Assembly (NCBI GenBank): GCA_032209605.1
Contig: JASFXZ010000014.1
Span: forward strand, 8,576,912-8,640,911
DNA from: Mactromeris polynyma
Lineage: Eukaryota; Mollusca; Bivalvia; Venerida; Mactridae
Length of the DNA stretch: 64,000 bases
Reading direction: 5' to 3'
The notes below the pieces were generated by a model. That model was not told the DNA's origin, made no database searches, and was given only the letters and a program-made list of their open reading frames with translations. Numbering within the stretch: the first letter of the stretch is position 1; the number at the start of each line of letters is the position of its first letter. Shown here piece after piece: positions 49,801 through 60,399 of the stretch. The translations under genes were made by a program, and so were the position numbers.

Positions 49801-52800
49801 ACCCAACCACCACGCACCGATCCATCTGGGGTCTTCCGGAGTCATGTTTGTATCTAAAAAGTAAAAGTGGTGAGTTGTTAAAGATGGACTTCGAAGCTTT
49901 TGCAAAAACGTTATATGCGCACATATACGGGTAAACTAGTACGGATTAGAAGATACTGTCCCTAGTACACTACTTCTAGTTATAAAAAAGTATACGTTTT
50001 GATTATTTTTAAATTGACATATTTCATTTGAAACAAATCAGGATTTGAGACATTTAAGTGACCGTGGGGATAATATAATTTACTTTTCCATAGTGACAGC
50101 TTACTTGAAACAGCTTCGAGATGTTCAACTTACTGTGGTCGGGGAGTGGGTAAAGTGTCATTGCAAGTCGAATTAATAAAGTCAAGACTATTTTAACCCT
50201 GTGCAGTTCTGTCACTTTATACAGTGTTCAGATTGTTTCCTGCCCATTTTTGGCCTACTGCGGCTAGTTGTCTTGACTTGTCCTGTGATCTTTTCCATCC
50301 ATTAATTCCCCCCTCCCCCTCCCTTCAATGTCCACTTTGATTCTCCTAGTTATTCCTTGTGGTCTGCCAGGCCATTCCTTGTGCAGCTGTTCCTTAATAT
50401 GTGTACCGTTTGACATCCTTAAGTGCCTTATGTTGTGGATTGTTGTTTTTTCGGAGATCTGCGTGGGGAGGCACTGTCTTGTGTATGTGGCATTCCGGAG
50501 GTCTGCGTGGGGAGGCACTGTCTTGTGTATGTGGCATTCCGGAGGTCTGCGTGGGGAGGCACTGTCTTGTGTATGTGGCATTCCGGAGGTCTGCGTGGGG
50601 AGGCACTGTCTTGTGTATGTGGCATTCCGGAGGTCTGCGTGGGGAGGCACTGTCTTGTGTATGTGGCATTCCGGAGATCTGCGTGGGGAGGCACTGTCTT
50701 GTGTATGTGGCATTCCGGAGGTCTGCGTGGGGAGGCACTGTCTTGTGTATGTGGCATTCCGGAGATCTGCGTGGGGAGGCACTGTCTTGTGTATGTGGCA
50801 TTCCGGAGATCTGCGTGGGGAGGCACTGTCTTGTGTATGTGGCATTCCGGAGATCTGCGTGGGGAGGCACTGTCTTGTGTATGTGGCATTCCCTGTAGTT
50901 ACGTATTCTCTCTGTTTTATAAACTATAACACATGGGTGGTCTGATGCCAAAGTGAATTAACCCACATGTTCATGAAGATTGAGTTACCTTCTCCTTGTT
51001 GCTGTTCAAAAAAGGGACTTTTTTGGTATATTTTCCAGCTTTCTAAGAGGTCTATAGCAGGAGATCTTGAACAGTTGTACTTACCCACATCTACTATAGG
51101 TTCTTCCACGTTACTAAGCCTGACTGAACTAGGAACCAGTAGTACACTTTGGCATTATTTCAAGTTTAGAAGTGAAGTTTACATGCTAAAATGAACTATC
51201 CAACAAAATATTTTATTTTAAAAAATTGCAAATAAATTTAATTTGGAACTAAATAACAATTTATTGCTATATCACCAAAAAAGAGCATTAATGTTGCCTA
51301 GAAATTATCGTCTTTAATTGGGAATTCAAAATACTTTAAAGTCAAAATGACCTATGTGATGCTTAGTTCACTTTAGCACCAGACCACCCATTTAACATAA
51401 TATGTTATTATGACCTTATATTTGTGTTACCTTTCAAATCTACTGGCAACTTGTTGAAGAGTCCACCAACTGTTATGGCAAGAAATGGACCAAAGATTGT
51501 GAAAGACATCAAAACACCTGAAATGAAGAACACTGTTGTTTTGAAACAAGACATATCTTTAAAAAAGATGTATGTTAGATGAAATATTTGTTTTTGCAAC
51601 ATGCTGAAAATAAATCCTTACCAAAAATAAACTCGGATCTATATATACTATAATCAAGGACCTGTCTTATCAGTGTCATTTTATAAATGATGTTTTCTCG
51701 TAGATTCGCGTCCCTAAGCAGAAAAGTAATTGCAAGTTCATTCAGTACACGGTTTAGTTACATAGTGTTCATGTTAAACTAACAAAATCATTAATGTAAA
51801 CCATTACAAAGTCTGAAGCAACATTCGTTTATATTTCGCAATGAAACATGTGCTTAAAAACAGACGGTCAGTAATCTGGATCGTCTGGAAGCTTGCTAAT
51901 TAGATTCGTGCCCCTGGGAAATCTGCCTCGTTCTGGTTTGTAAACAATTCGATGACGTAAAAAGATGAACCTATAATGTTTGCACATCTTACGAAAACCC
52001 CGTTTGGTGCCTCTTGGGTGAACGAAATCCCCGTTTGGTGCCTCTACGGTGAAAATATGATTGGTCAGATTTTAAAAAGCCCGCTTCGAGGACAACATTT
52101 GATTGGTCAAAAATGTAGGTCAAATTCAATGTTATACAGCTACGCAGAAAAATGTATCAAAGGATAAAATGGTTATTAGATTATAATTTGTTATAATGTG
52201 CTGAAAATGGAAAACAACAGACACATAACACAGGACTGGGATGGTCAGCTTACTAACAAAGAAGAACACACTGACCAGAAAATGAATGAAGTAGTGAATA
52301 AATGAACGAACAGATGGAAGTACGAACAATCTAACGAGCGGCAATGATGAAGGAATGAAGGAAGGAAAGTGCGAACGAATGGAGGGAGTGAGGGGATATG
52401 AACGAACGAACGAACGAACGAACAAACGAAGGAATGAATGAATAAAATAATGAATAAACCAATGAGTTAATTAATTGTTAAGACTAACTCAATGACAAGA
52501 ATGGTTGACAAAAACATGTGGTTTCCGTCATTTTTCTCACCGATATAAAATCCTGTTTTCTCTTTCTCTGAATTATTGTCTACGTACAAACTGCTTAAAG
52601 GCACTCGTGGCGCTTTCGCTACACCTTGCAGAGCCATCATAATACCAATAAGAACGACAACCCATGACGTACTGCTGGCATCCGTATTTGTCTCCCTTTG
52701 TTCAGCTAAACATTTCTAAAATGAAAACAAAGTGCACGTGGCGATTTGCTAGAGTCCTTAAGCCCTGCGTTCAGTTACGGCTATCAGCCCCATCGTTTCG

Positions 52801-55800
52801 TAACGTTTTGCAATTTGGTTCCCGTGTACAGCCAATGTGCTATGGTGGGCAAGGGATAAAATACAAAACGTTCGCCACTGATAGCCGTAACTGAACGCAG
52901 GGCTAATGATCCGATAGCCCTAGTAAAGATGTGAGACATTTTAGGCGTGGTTTAGCTCCAGTCTTCTCGACTTAAACATACTTTACATGAATTCTTGCCT
53001 GGAATAATATTTTAAAATAATTGCTGTTAAAATCATCTTTGAATGCTCTTATATAGAAAAACACATAATGTTAAAGCGCCTTTTTTACCAATACACCATA
53101 TTGCATAATTTGCTGTCATAAACATTCATAAACACGTTTGGAAAATACGGTTGGACCTCGTTTTTCGACAAACATAAGTTCGAATACTTGGTATCATCCG
53201 AAATAAATATCAGGGTCCTGATGCATCTTTTCAGGCAAACCGAATTGTATTGAGCTATTAGAAACGCATGTACTGGTTGGTAACCAATGAAGCAGTCATC
53301 GAGAGTGATTAGAATATGGTCAATGTATAGTACTGGTTTACACGAGGGGTAAATAAAAGAAGTTTATAGAAACTTCCCACAGGCATAATGTACATTTGTT
53401 CGCTGCTATGTGTTTTACAATCTCTTCTGTAAGTGACGTCATTTCAAGAAAACGCAACATATGATGTCACTATTTGCAAGCAGGAAACAATATTTACTCC
53501 GCATGGTCACTTCGTTTTCATTTTGTCATATGTGGCAAATATTGCTTACTGTACATGATGACGTCATATGTGACGGTTTTTGGAAATGACGTCACTTTAA
53601 GAAGAGGTTGGAAATCGTACAGCGGCGCTCATTTACATATTAACGACATACCTCCTCATAAGTTTGGTTGCTATGGTAACCAGGTACACATAGATGACTT
53701 TGGTCAAGCGACGTAATGTTCATCGAACGCCCGGATGAATGGGAATTTATGTTATTTCCATCAATGAAATGTGGTAGACTTGTAAGAATGCCAGAAATGC
53801 CGAACGTAAATATACACAGTGCAAGAACACGAGGTATATGGTGGCTGAAATATTGTTAAAAACGTGTTAAGTGCAAGAGTTGTTGGAAAAGTGACAACAT
53901 GATTACAAATTAACCATACAACAATTGAACCACGTAGTCAGTAAGCAATAGTTTGATATATTATTTTTGCTTAGTCATAAGTACTTGTGGTTCATCCCCT
54001 TCGTCTGTCTTAAAATTGTTACGATACGTTTAGCATATACGTATATATTACTCATAGTATCATACTTAAAAGGAAATAAAATGAGTTATTACATTTATTC
54101 ATACATATGTGTAATTTTGTAAAAAGACACGGGACTATTAAGGTTATATTATGAAACAGTTCAGTCGCATTTTAATGTATTTATTCATACATGAAGGCAA
54201 TATAAACAATGACATAATTATATCATCATTAGCAAATGCGAAATCACAAAACCAATACGTGCCTGTCTGGTAGTCTGGTAGCATGATAACATGTGTATTA
54301 AATATCTTGGCTGAATGCCAATAAAATTTGAGGCTGGTTTTTATTAGTTTAAGATACAGATGAGAATTAGGGGTCATAAATTCGGCTCCAGCTCCTACGC
54401 GCATGTCATAATAGTAAAGTCAGTATAAACTGACGCAACTAGTGTCTTCAATATTCACATCCTCAATCCTCATTTTCCGAGATATGGATTGGACGGTATC
54501 GTCAATGAAAATTCTAAGCTGTGAATATTAGCTGTGCTGTAACCCTTCACCCCCACCCCCCTCAGCCTTGAAGTTCGTTTATTAATGCTGATTTAGAGTT
54601 TTTGGTTTTTAGACTTTTGAAAATGATGATACGCACGGGCGTATGTGCGTATACCCAGCTACGGGCCTGAAATGTGTTAAAAGATGCACCTGGTCCAACC
54701 GAACGCCGCTTAGAAAAAAATGAGGGAAAACACCTTGACTCACATACTCTATACTTCTGGCTAATAAACAAAATAACAAATACGGCTATACAGAAGATCT
54801 ATATATTAGCGCTGCTATGGGATTTACAACTTTTTCCCGAAGTGACGTCATTTCAAGAAAACGCAACATGTGATGTCACTATTTGTACTCCATATCGATG
54901 ATTCGGCGCAATACTATGCTAACTCCTATGTATTTATATAGGAGTTAGGATAGTCGTGCACTGCGTTTTCATATTGCCATATGGGGCAAATATTGCTTAC
55001 TGTCGGTACATGGTGACGTCACATGTGACGTTCTCTGGAAATGATGTCACTTAAAGAAGAGGTTGGAAATCGTACAGCGGCGCTCATATCTTCTTGTTCT
55101 ATTTATTTTCTGAATTAGTTCGATAAAGATTAATATGGCCCATTAGGCCAGTCAAAATAAAAAAATTGGGGGAAAAAATGCACAGAAATAATTTTAGTGG
55201 ATTTGTGTCATATAACGCATCACAGTAAATATACTAAAAGAATAGGACAATCACACGGTGCAAAATGTGATATTTGGGGTAAAATGGTTGAACATTTAAA
55301 TAAGAATGGGAATTTCTGGAATTTGCCAATAACTATGTCAAATTTTGCAATAAAACTACCAGAATTACTGTATTTAATAGATATTGCATACAGTACAAAA
55401 TAACTTAAGTATAGAAACATTGACCAGTGTTAAATGTGATTTTTGGGGTAAAAATTAAAAAAAATCACAAAAAATGAGCATTTCTGGGATTTGCCTATAA
55501 CTATGTCAATTTTTCCAATAAAACTACCAGAATAACTTTATTTAATAGATATTTTATTACAGTACATAATACATAAAGTATAGAAACATTGAACCGTGTG
55601 AAATGTGATTTTTGGGGTAAAACCTTTAAAAAAATAACCAAAAACATCTGAACGTAGAATATTCGAACTGGTTTCACTCAGTATTGTTCTTACATTGGCT
55701 AAAACATCTTTAATACGAGTGATTGCAATGTAATGCCGATTCAAAAAGTCTTGTTTTATAATTTACGCACGAACAAAACCTGTGAAACACCGGCTTATTA

Positions 55801-57564
55801 AAAAATGGACGTGTTTTTAATTAAACGATATTACAAAATTATTCTTCGACGTATACAGAGGAATTTATTTTTTGATAATGCATATTTATTAATGTATTAT
55901 ATTCATATTAATATATGAAATATATTTTTCATGTTAATTCAGGTTAAAAATGAATTTTTTTTATTATTACATGACTTGATTTCCTTTTTTATTATTTGCT
56001 AATATCTGAAAAAATATGTTCAAATGTTGCTATGACAACGTCGCGTTGACGTGAGCCAGTCATCAACTCATCGTACGAACTTGTTAACTTGAGTAACCAG
56101 ATATTTAATACGTGTAAACCGTGGCACCTCAATTATAAGACCACCCATTTGTTCTGCAGAAAGTCGGTCTAATTAATGAGGTGGTCTGATTATTGAGTTA
56201 AAATATTGCGGGAGAATTGAAAACAGACCCATGAAAATACGGGTTTATTAATGAAGGGTGGGCACTATCAGACAATTTTTCGTGTTAAGATATTTATCGG
56301 GTATGAAAATTTATCACGATACTTATCTAGTTAACCACATACTCATCTAGTTAATTGAGTAGTTCACTGGTGGCAGAAATATGCCACCATAGGTTCATTC
56401 GTTGGGACGATACTTACTTCTTGAGAAAGTGACTTGCCAGCAGCACTGTTAGTACGAAACCGATGTCGTTAGCGCTCAACAAGAGGCCACTTGTACTGCT
56501 GCTTAGACCAAACGCACGTTCCAACACTGTTATCTGTGACGTTAAATAAACGCTCACACTTTGGGAAAACATTGTTCCGATTCCAACAACAATGCAAAAA
56601 GGCATCAAACTTTTATAATTTTTTTCCGGGAGTCGTTTATTTGAAACATTTGCGACACTGACGTCATCAGAAGCACCTGCCCCACAATGCATTTCGTGCA
56701 ACTCGTTTTCGCGATTTTCGCAAATTATATTCTGTGAGCCTTCTGTCACGTGACCACTGAAAGCAAGATTGTCCACACCAGTCTCGTCATGGTAACCGTT
56801 TGCGTTGTACGCCGTCGCTGGGTAACCACGCTCCAATCCATCGTGGAAAGGCAGAATTCTGAAATAAAATAGAATACATTTAATGAAAATACTAGATCTA
56901 CAGCTTCTACTTTCAAAATTCAAAATAAGGAGAACACATGAAGACAACTAACAAAACAGACCAATAAAAAGAAATATCTTGACAAAAGAAGGTCGGCGCA
57001 ATTTGAAGGTGCAACATAAAAAAGCCGATATGTTACGGTTGCTAGGCACTCCAGATCCCAAATGGATTTTGATAAATTCACCGAAATTCAGTGGATTTCG
57101 GTAAGGTAACCTACCCTTTATCGAAATGTTAACCAATCCGCGTCAAGGTAACAAACTTTGTTCAGTTGAAGAGAAATTGTCTTGGTGGTTAACGTAAGAT
57201 TCGATTGGTTTACAAAACACTGGTATACATGCAAATAGCAAAACCATGTTAGTACGGCTGCGCCGAAAAATAGTTAACACTACACGAATACCACAAACAG
57301 AACGCAAATATTGCAAGTTAATAAAAAAATCAATATACATGTAGAACTCTACATATCAAGTTTTCGTCTGGTCAACTTTACAAAAATCCAAAGATTCTGA
57401 ATACTTAAGTTAATACACTTCTGTCTCAATTTTCCTCATAGACGAATATATAATACATCGTGTTAATCTATTACTTTCGTTTCGTAGTAGATAAACATAT
57501 TCGATGTTATTTCTTGAAACATCTCACCTACCTTCGTACATACTTCATGGTACGAAAGATCATA
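40892..57564 (-). CDS. Organic anion transporter (SLCO/OATP family), complete, 13 coding exons, 713 aa
   Basis: OATPs are 12-helix plasma-membrane carriers for amphipathic anions. Coding exons in transcript order: 57533-57564, 56418-56858, 53652-53844, 52541-52715, 51431-51517, 49644-49853, 47841-48005, 47044-47236, 46323-46437, 45296-45465, 42557-42621, 41857-41964, 40892-41079. Every junction is GT-AG and all phases agree; the sum is 2142 nt. Family marks: first helix about residues 96-118 (FCIVVGIGTMFSQS), the superfamily signature DPRWIGAWWLGFI at about 317-329, a Kazal-like cysteine loop at about 506-531 (CECTD...PVCG...YFSPCYAGC) in the large extracellular loop, and LPAPIVYGKVFDSLCLVW before the last helix (about 617-634). 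The start is MIFRTMKYVR; an acceptor-like site at 57584 allows an upstream non-coding exon. The exon 9 donor (GGT|gtaatt) was chosen because it keeps phase. Subfamily and substrate cannot be told. Several introns carry repeats close to exon borders. Confidence 0.93.
41361..41609. repeat. Inverted repeat in the last OATP intron
   Basis: The 30-bp arm at 41361-41390 (AGGGAAGCGTTCCAGACAGG...) and the arm at 41580-41609 are reverse complements with one mismatch, separated by 189 bp. On the minus strand the transcript could form a long hairpin between exons 12 and 13. No target duplication was recognised, so its origin as a mini-transposon is unproven. Confidence 0.8.
42040..42300 (-). mobile_element. 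Interspersed repeat (CCCCGTTTGGTGCC family), reverse orientation
   Basis: Reverse complement of 51840-52150: shared pieces are GGCACCAAGCGGGG, AAACCAGAACGAGGCAGATT and AAGCTTCCAGACGATCCAGAT. It lies in intron 11 of the OATP gene; the counterpart lies in intron 4. Confidence 0.75.
42390..42500. mobile_element. Bivalve-type interspersed repeat fragment
   Basis: CACCCCTGATTCAAGTAGGG, GTGGAAGGGCATTTAGTACTGG and CCAGGAAAACTGATAAGATCAACTG resemble the module at 45145-45290 and at 30740-30880. Confidence 0.6.
42690..44870. repeat. 41-bp minisatellite with a CACGTG E-box in each unit (OATP intron 10)
   Basis: About 53 units of 41 bp (CTAGATGGTAGACCACGTGA, AGCAAACGCTTGAAGTGACT; spacing 41 at 43501/43542). 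Main variants are GACCACGTG or GAGCACGTG, TTGAAG or TTGTAG, and GACTTCT, GACTGCT, GACTACT, GACTGTT or GAATACT. The hexamer CACGTG (canonical E-box, bound by bHLH factors such as USF/Myc/CLOCK types) is kept in every unit I read. Variant combinations recur in blocks (for example 42840-43000 and 43190-43340), showing multi-unit duplication. Confidence 0.96.
45145..45290. mobile_element. Bivalve-type interspersed repeat abutting OATP exon 10
   Basis: CACCCCCGACTCATGTAGGAAG, GTGGAAGGGCTGTTTAGTACTCG, CAGGAACACTGGTTAGGTCAACTG and the terminal AAAATACGTTGTAAAACTCC match a repeat type common in bivalve genomes. Its tail ends within about ten bases of the exon 10 splice donor (45295). Confidence 0.65.
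45714..45898. mobile_element. Mini-transposon with ACTGTAAAACCTC ends
   Basis: Terminal inverted repeats of about 28 bp: left TACTGTAAAACCTCATATAA, right ...TTATTGAGGTTTTACTTTATA. Internal GACCACCTC modules point outward-in. TA at the borders fits a Tc1/mariner-type target duplication. Intron 9 of the OATP gene is at 45466-46322, so this element is intronic. Fragments of the family are at 9795-9880, 56120-56215 and 61430-61495. Confidence 0.75.
48406..48601. mobile_element. Mini-transposon with ACAGTCAAACCTGT ends
   Basis: About 29-bp inverted repeats (left ATACAGTCAAACCTG, right CAGGTTTGACTGTAT), each followed internally by AAAGACCACC, with TA at both borders. It is 196 bp with no frame. 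It lies in OATP intron 6 and is related in layout, not in detail, to the 45714 element. Confidence 0.8.
48628..49091. mobile_element. Fold-back element rich in CGAATATTCG
   Basis: The ends TTAAGGATGTCTACGAATATTC and ...ATTGCTATTCGTTCGCATTCCTTA are imperfect inverted repeats, and CGAATATTCG-type palindromes recur in both. The interior (about 370 bp) is non-coding. Intronic in the OATP gene. Confidence 0.55.
49295..49615 (+). mobile_element. Interspersed repeat, copy 1 (GGTTAACC / ATGCAAATAGC family)
   Basis: Shares CACTCCAGATCC, GGATTTCGGTAA, TACCCTTTA.CGAAA, TTGGTGGTTAACG and AATAGCAAAACCATGTTAGTACGG with 56945-57280, in the same orientation. It ends about 30 bp from the exon 6 splice donor. 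No frame, no clear terminal repeats. Confidence 0.75.
50190..50910 (+). mobile_element. Interspersed element with an expanded 44-bp array (OATP intron 5)
   Basis: Left part TGTGCAGTTCTGTCACTTTAT...CTGCCCATTTTTGGCC..., then 50450-50895 is about ten units of 44 bp (TCTGCGTGGGGAGGCACTG, TCTTGTGTATGTGGCATTCC, GGAG alternating GATC/GGTC). The reverse-complement copy at 39362-39770 has one such unit. The 44-bp period is not a multiple of 3, so all frames stay open across the array and give overlapping 150-200-codon artefacts. Confidence 0.85.
51840..52150 (+). mobile_element. Interspersed repeat (CCCCGTTTGGTGCC family), long copy
   Basis: The fullest copy of the family in this window: AAACAGACGGTCAGTAATCTGG at the left, paired CCCCGTTTGGTGCCTC modules, GATTGGTCAGATTTTAAAAAG and GATTGGTCAAAAATGTAGG at the right. 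It lies in OATP intron 4. Confidence 0.75.
52250..52460. repeat. GAAC/GAAT tetranucleotide-rich tract
   Basis: A degenerate GAATGAA tract leads into GAACGAACGAACGAACGAAC (about 52398-52420) and GAATGAATGAAT. It lies about 80 bp from OATP exon 4. Confidence 0.8.
52762..52903. mobile_element. 142-bp Harbinger-like mini-transposon
   Basis: Perfect terminal inverted repeats of at least 25 bp (left GCCCTGCGTTCAGTTACGGC..., right its exact reverse complement ending CAGGGC) are flanked by TAA on both sides. A 3-bp TWA target duplication is typical of PIF/Harbinger elements. The arms are perfect, suggesting recent insertion. It sits 47 bp upstream (transcript sense) of the exon 4 acceptor. Confidence 0.8.
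53398..53631. mobile_element. TGACGTCA-bearing inverted-repeat element, copy 1
   Basis: Ends CGCTGCTATGTGTTTTACAA... and ...GGAAATCGTACAGCGGCGCTCA are imperfect inverted repeats about 50 bp long, each holding GTGACGTCATTTC. The middle has ATATTGCTTACTGTACATGATGACGTCA. The right end lies about 20 bp from the exon 3 splice donor (53651) of the OATP gene. Confidence 0.85.
54807..55086. mobile_element. TGACGTCA-bearing inverted-repeat element, copy 2
   Basis: Same family as 53398-53631, about 280 bp. It includes an extra segment with a small palindrome CTAACTCCTATGTATTTATATAGGAGTTAG (arms of 11 bp, 54919-54948). It lies in OATP intron 2. Confidence 0.82.
55250..55625. repeat. About 168-bp tandem repeat, 2.2 copies
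   Basis: GTGATWTTTGGGGTAAAA recurs at about 55268, 55437 and 55605. Between them AACTATGTCAA, CAATAAAACTACCAGAAT and TTTAATAGATATT are repeated. Intronic in the OATP gene; no known family. Confidence 0.85.
56120..56215. mobile_element. Fragment of the GACCACC mini-transposon family
   Basis: CACCTCAATTATAAGACCACCC and GAGGTGGTCTGATTATTGAG form a short inverted pair resembling the element at 45714-45898. Confidence 0.55.
56945..57280 (+). mobile_element. Interspersed repeat, copy 2 (GGTTAACC / ATGCAAATAGC family)
   Basis: Counterpart of 49295-49615 with many substitutions. It lies in OATP intron 1, beginning about 90 bp from the exon 2 acceptor. Confidence 0.75.
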
Positions 57565-57583
57565 TTTCTAAAGATTACATTTC

Positions 57584-59445
57584 TAAAATAAATAAAATTA
57601 TTATAATGTTGTTGATATGACAAAATATTCTGTATTGTACATAAGATTTCATTGAAATAATCGATTCAAATTTAAAAAAAAAAGTTAGTACACTATTGTT
57701 TTGTTTTACCGAGTTTGTTTTGAACGTTTACCTAAATATCTCTATACTTTCATGATCAATGATAGCATCAGCATCACGTATCTTCATTATCGTCATCACT
57801 ACAATTACGTTGACATCAATGTGTTATAATATCCGACAGAATGTTTATAGATAGCCACATCTTTTCAACATTTTCTTCTTTGCATAAAGTCGACAATACT
57901 CACAGTCAGAATAACTACATGGATGAGAATCTATTTTCTATTCTTGTTTTATACACCTTTAAATTAAAAATGAGGGCTGACTAAAAACAATTCGGATTAA
58001 AATTTTAACAACGATAGTAAACACATTTGTAAACAGTCTGCGAAATAATACCAAGACTTGTTATGATGACTTTAAGGTGTTGTTATGGAAACATCTTTGA
58101 AAAAACTGTCAAAATAAAAGTCTACAGTAGTTAACGTGATAACTGTTTGAGCATCCCTTATGAACTGCGTGACTTAGCTCGCTAAAATCAATTATCATAT
58201 ACATAGTGTTTACCGTGGATTGTTTGTAAAAATACGTACATGTACGTAGACACTTTCTGATGGGCATACAGACTGTAGTGAGTGAACATTGACTCCCAGC
58301 CTTGTCTTTGTCCGTCTTTCGTGTTTGTGAAAAGTTAGAAAATGCGTGCGTGCTCATGTGTACGCGTGCGTGAATGCGTGTGCGTGTGTATGCGTGCGTG
58401 GTTGCGCGCGCACGTGTGTGAATATATGTGTGTGCGTCAATAGGGTTTCATAATGTATATTTTTCTTTCTTGAAAATAAATTGAAAGTTCGTGATACAAA
58501 CTGCGTTTTCAATCATGAAGTCGATCGACTGAATAAAAACACAAATGAATTTATAGTTAATCGTGCATGCGAAGTCGGTAAATCACCATGGCATTAGTGT
58601 TTTCACCTGTCGAATGATTCAAATAAATTTTATATAATTTAAAACGTGCTTCTAATGACGTTTGTATGTTTGCCTTCGTTTCTGATATCAAAGACCAAAA
58701 TATCATTTAGGTATTGGCTGATATGAAAGAGAACAATTACATTTTAATTATCAATTAAATCAGGAAATATTGCAACTTTAATTATGGAAAAATCACGATA
58801 ATAATCTATTTATGTCTCTCATCATAATTAGTAGTTGGCTCAGTCACGATTTCACAGAAAAAAAATATGACACATCGTTAATATCAAAACATCAAAATAC
58901 GTTGAGGATAAATCCCAGACGTAGCAAAATGTTGTCCGGTACGTCCGGAATTTAAAAAATGGCGGTCCATAAATTATTTAAACGTTTAAAACGATTGTCA
59001 TTTAAGCATTTTCAATAACTGAACTCTACTTTCGTTATGAATAAAAACTGCAGATAGTTACATTGCAGAAATGAGCTTTGGAAAATCGTTGTCAAGTTAG
59101 TAGTAGTAATAGCAGTAATATTTTACTATCAGCAGTAGTCATAGAATACAATTATACTCTATTTTCATTTTCACACAAAATGGGTTTGACTGAACAGTAT
59201 ATCATTATCGCTAAGGTATAAACTGAAAAATAGATACATCCGTAATTCTGCTAGTACTGCCAATTCACATCCATATTAAAATACTTCATGCCTTAATTAT
59301 AATCGCTTTCAAATCAGTTACCCATCTTTGAAATCTTCAACCCTTAATTTTCAATACTGCAAAAAAACAGTAAGCATTGGTTGGAATCTTCAAACTTTAA
59401 TTTAAATGGTCAAATCTTTGTAATCTTCAACTTTGTAACTCGTAT
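57584..59445. other. Upstream region of the OATP gene, gene-free
   Basis: No coding exon recognised. TTTATTTATTTTAG on the minus strand (ending at 57584) could be the acceptor joining an untranslated first exon to the start-codon exon; the promoter is not identifiable by eye. A GTGCG/GTGTG microsatellite occupies about 58335-58435. Confidence 0.4.
58335..58435. repeat. TGCGTG/TGTG microsatellite
   Basis: Alternating GTGCGTG, GCGCGC and TGTGTG steps over about 100 bp; purine-pyrimidine alternation is nearly continuous. Confidence 0.8.
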
Positions 59446-60000
59446 TTGGAACCTTCAAACAGTAATTTAAATTGCTGTCGAATCAGTAACTCAGCTTTAG
59501 AACCTTCAAACCTTAATTTAAATTGCTGTCAAATCAGTAACTCAGCTTTAGAACCTTCAAACCTTAATTTAAATTGCTGTCAAATCAGTAACTCAGCTTT
59601 AGAACCTTCAAACCTTAATTTAAATTGCTGTCAAATCAGTAACTCAGCTTTAGAACCTTCAAACCTTAATTTAAATTGCTGTCAAATCAGTAACTCAGCT
59701 TTAGAACATTCAAACCTTAATTTAAATTGCTGTCAAATCAGTAACTCAGCTTTAGAACCTTCAAACCTTAATTTAAATTGCTGTTAAATCAGTAACTCAG
59801 CTTTAGAACCTTCAAACCTTAATTCAATTTGCTGTCAAATCAGTAACTCAGCTTTAGAACCTTCAAACCTTAATTCAAATTGCTGTCGAATCAGTAACTC
59901 AGCTTTAGAACCTTCAATCCTTAATTTAAATTGCTGTCAAATCAGTAACTCAGCTTTAGAACCTTCAAACCTTATTTCAAATTGCTCTCAAATCAGTTAC
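59446..60000. repeat. 51-bp minisatellite (17-codon unit)
   Basis: About eleven units of 51 bp (ACCTTCAAACCTTAATTTAA, ATTGCTGTCAAATCAGTAAC, TCAGCTTTAGA). Less regular ancestral-looking units extend left to about 59290 and right to 60030. The 113-codon plus-strand frame is periodic and ends by a single base change; not a gene. Confidence 0.93.
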
Positions 60001-60399
60001 CTAAATTTGGAATCTCCCGAACCTTAACTTAAACTGTTAATTATGATAAAGTACATTTGATTTCTCCTGTATATGTGATCGACTTCAGGACTTGGCCACG
60101 CCTCTGATAAAGATAACGATTCGTTACAAACTACTCAATCAAAATGTTGATGTTTTTATTGACATTGATACATCACGTGACATGTATATGTTGTACCAAA
60201 TCAAGAGTAGGGCGTAAATAAGATGTTTTCTTTTCTCTCAAGAATGTAAAAACTATCTGACCCTAACTAACCTAATGAGAAAATACAATACAACCACTCC
60301 AGAGTGGCCCTTTCTTGAACAACAACCTCTCTATAAAAAATATTATCAATTTATCATAGTAAAAGGACTAAGTGCACTTACCCCCAAAATTGGCCCTGT

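Noticed and set aside
50264..50951. Five overlapping frames of 150-205 codons in 50.26-50.95 kb
   Set aside because: A 44-bp stop-free unit opens all frames on both strands. The same module occurs singly in a dispersed element at 39.4 kb, so this is repeat DNA.
59446..59787. 113-codon frame with LEPSNLNLNCCQISNSA repeats
   Set aside because: A 17-codon periodic translation of the 51-bp minisatellite, without unique coding flanks.
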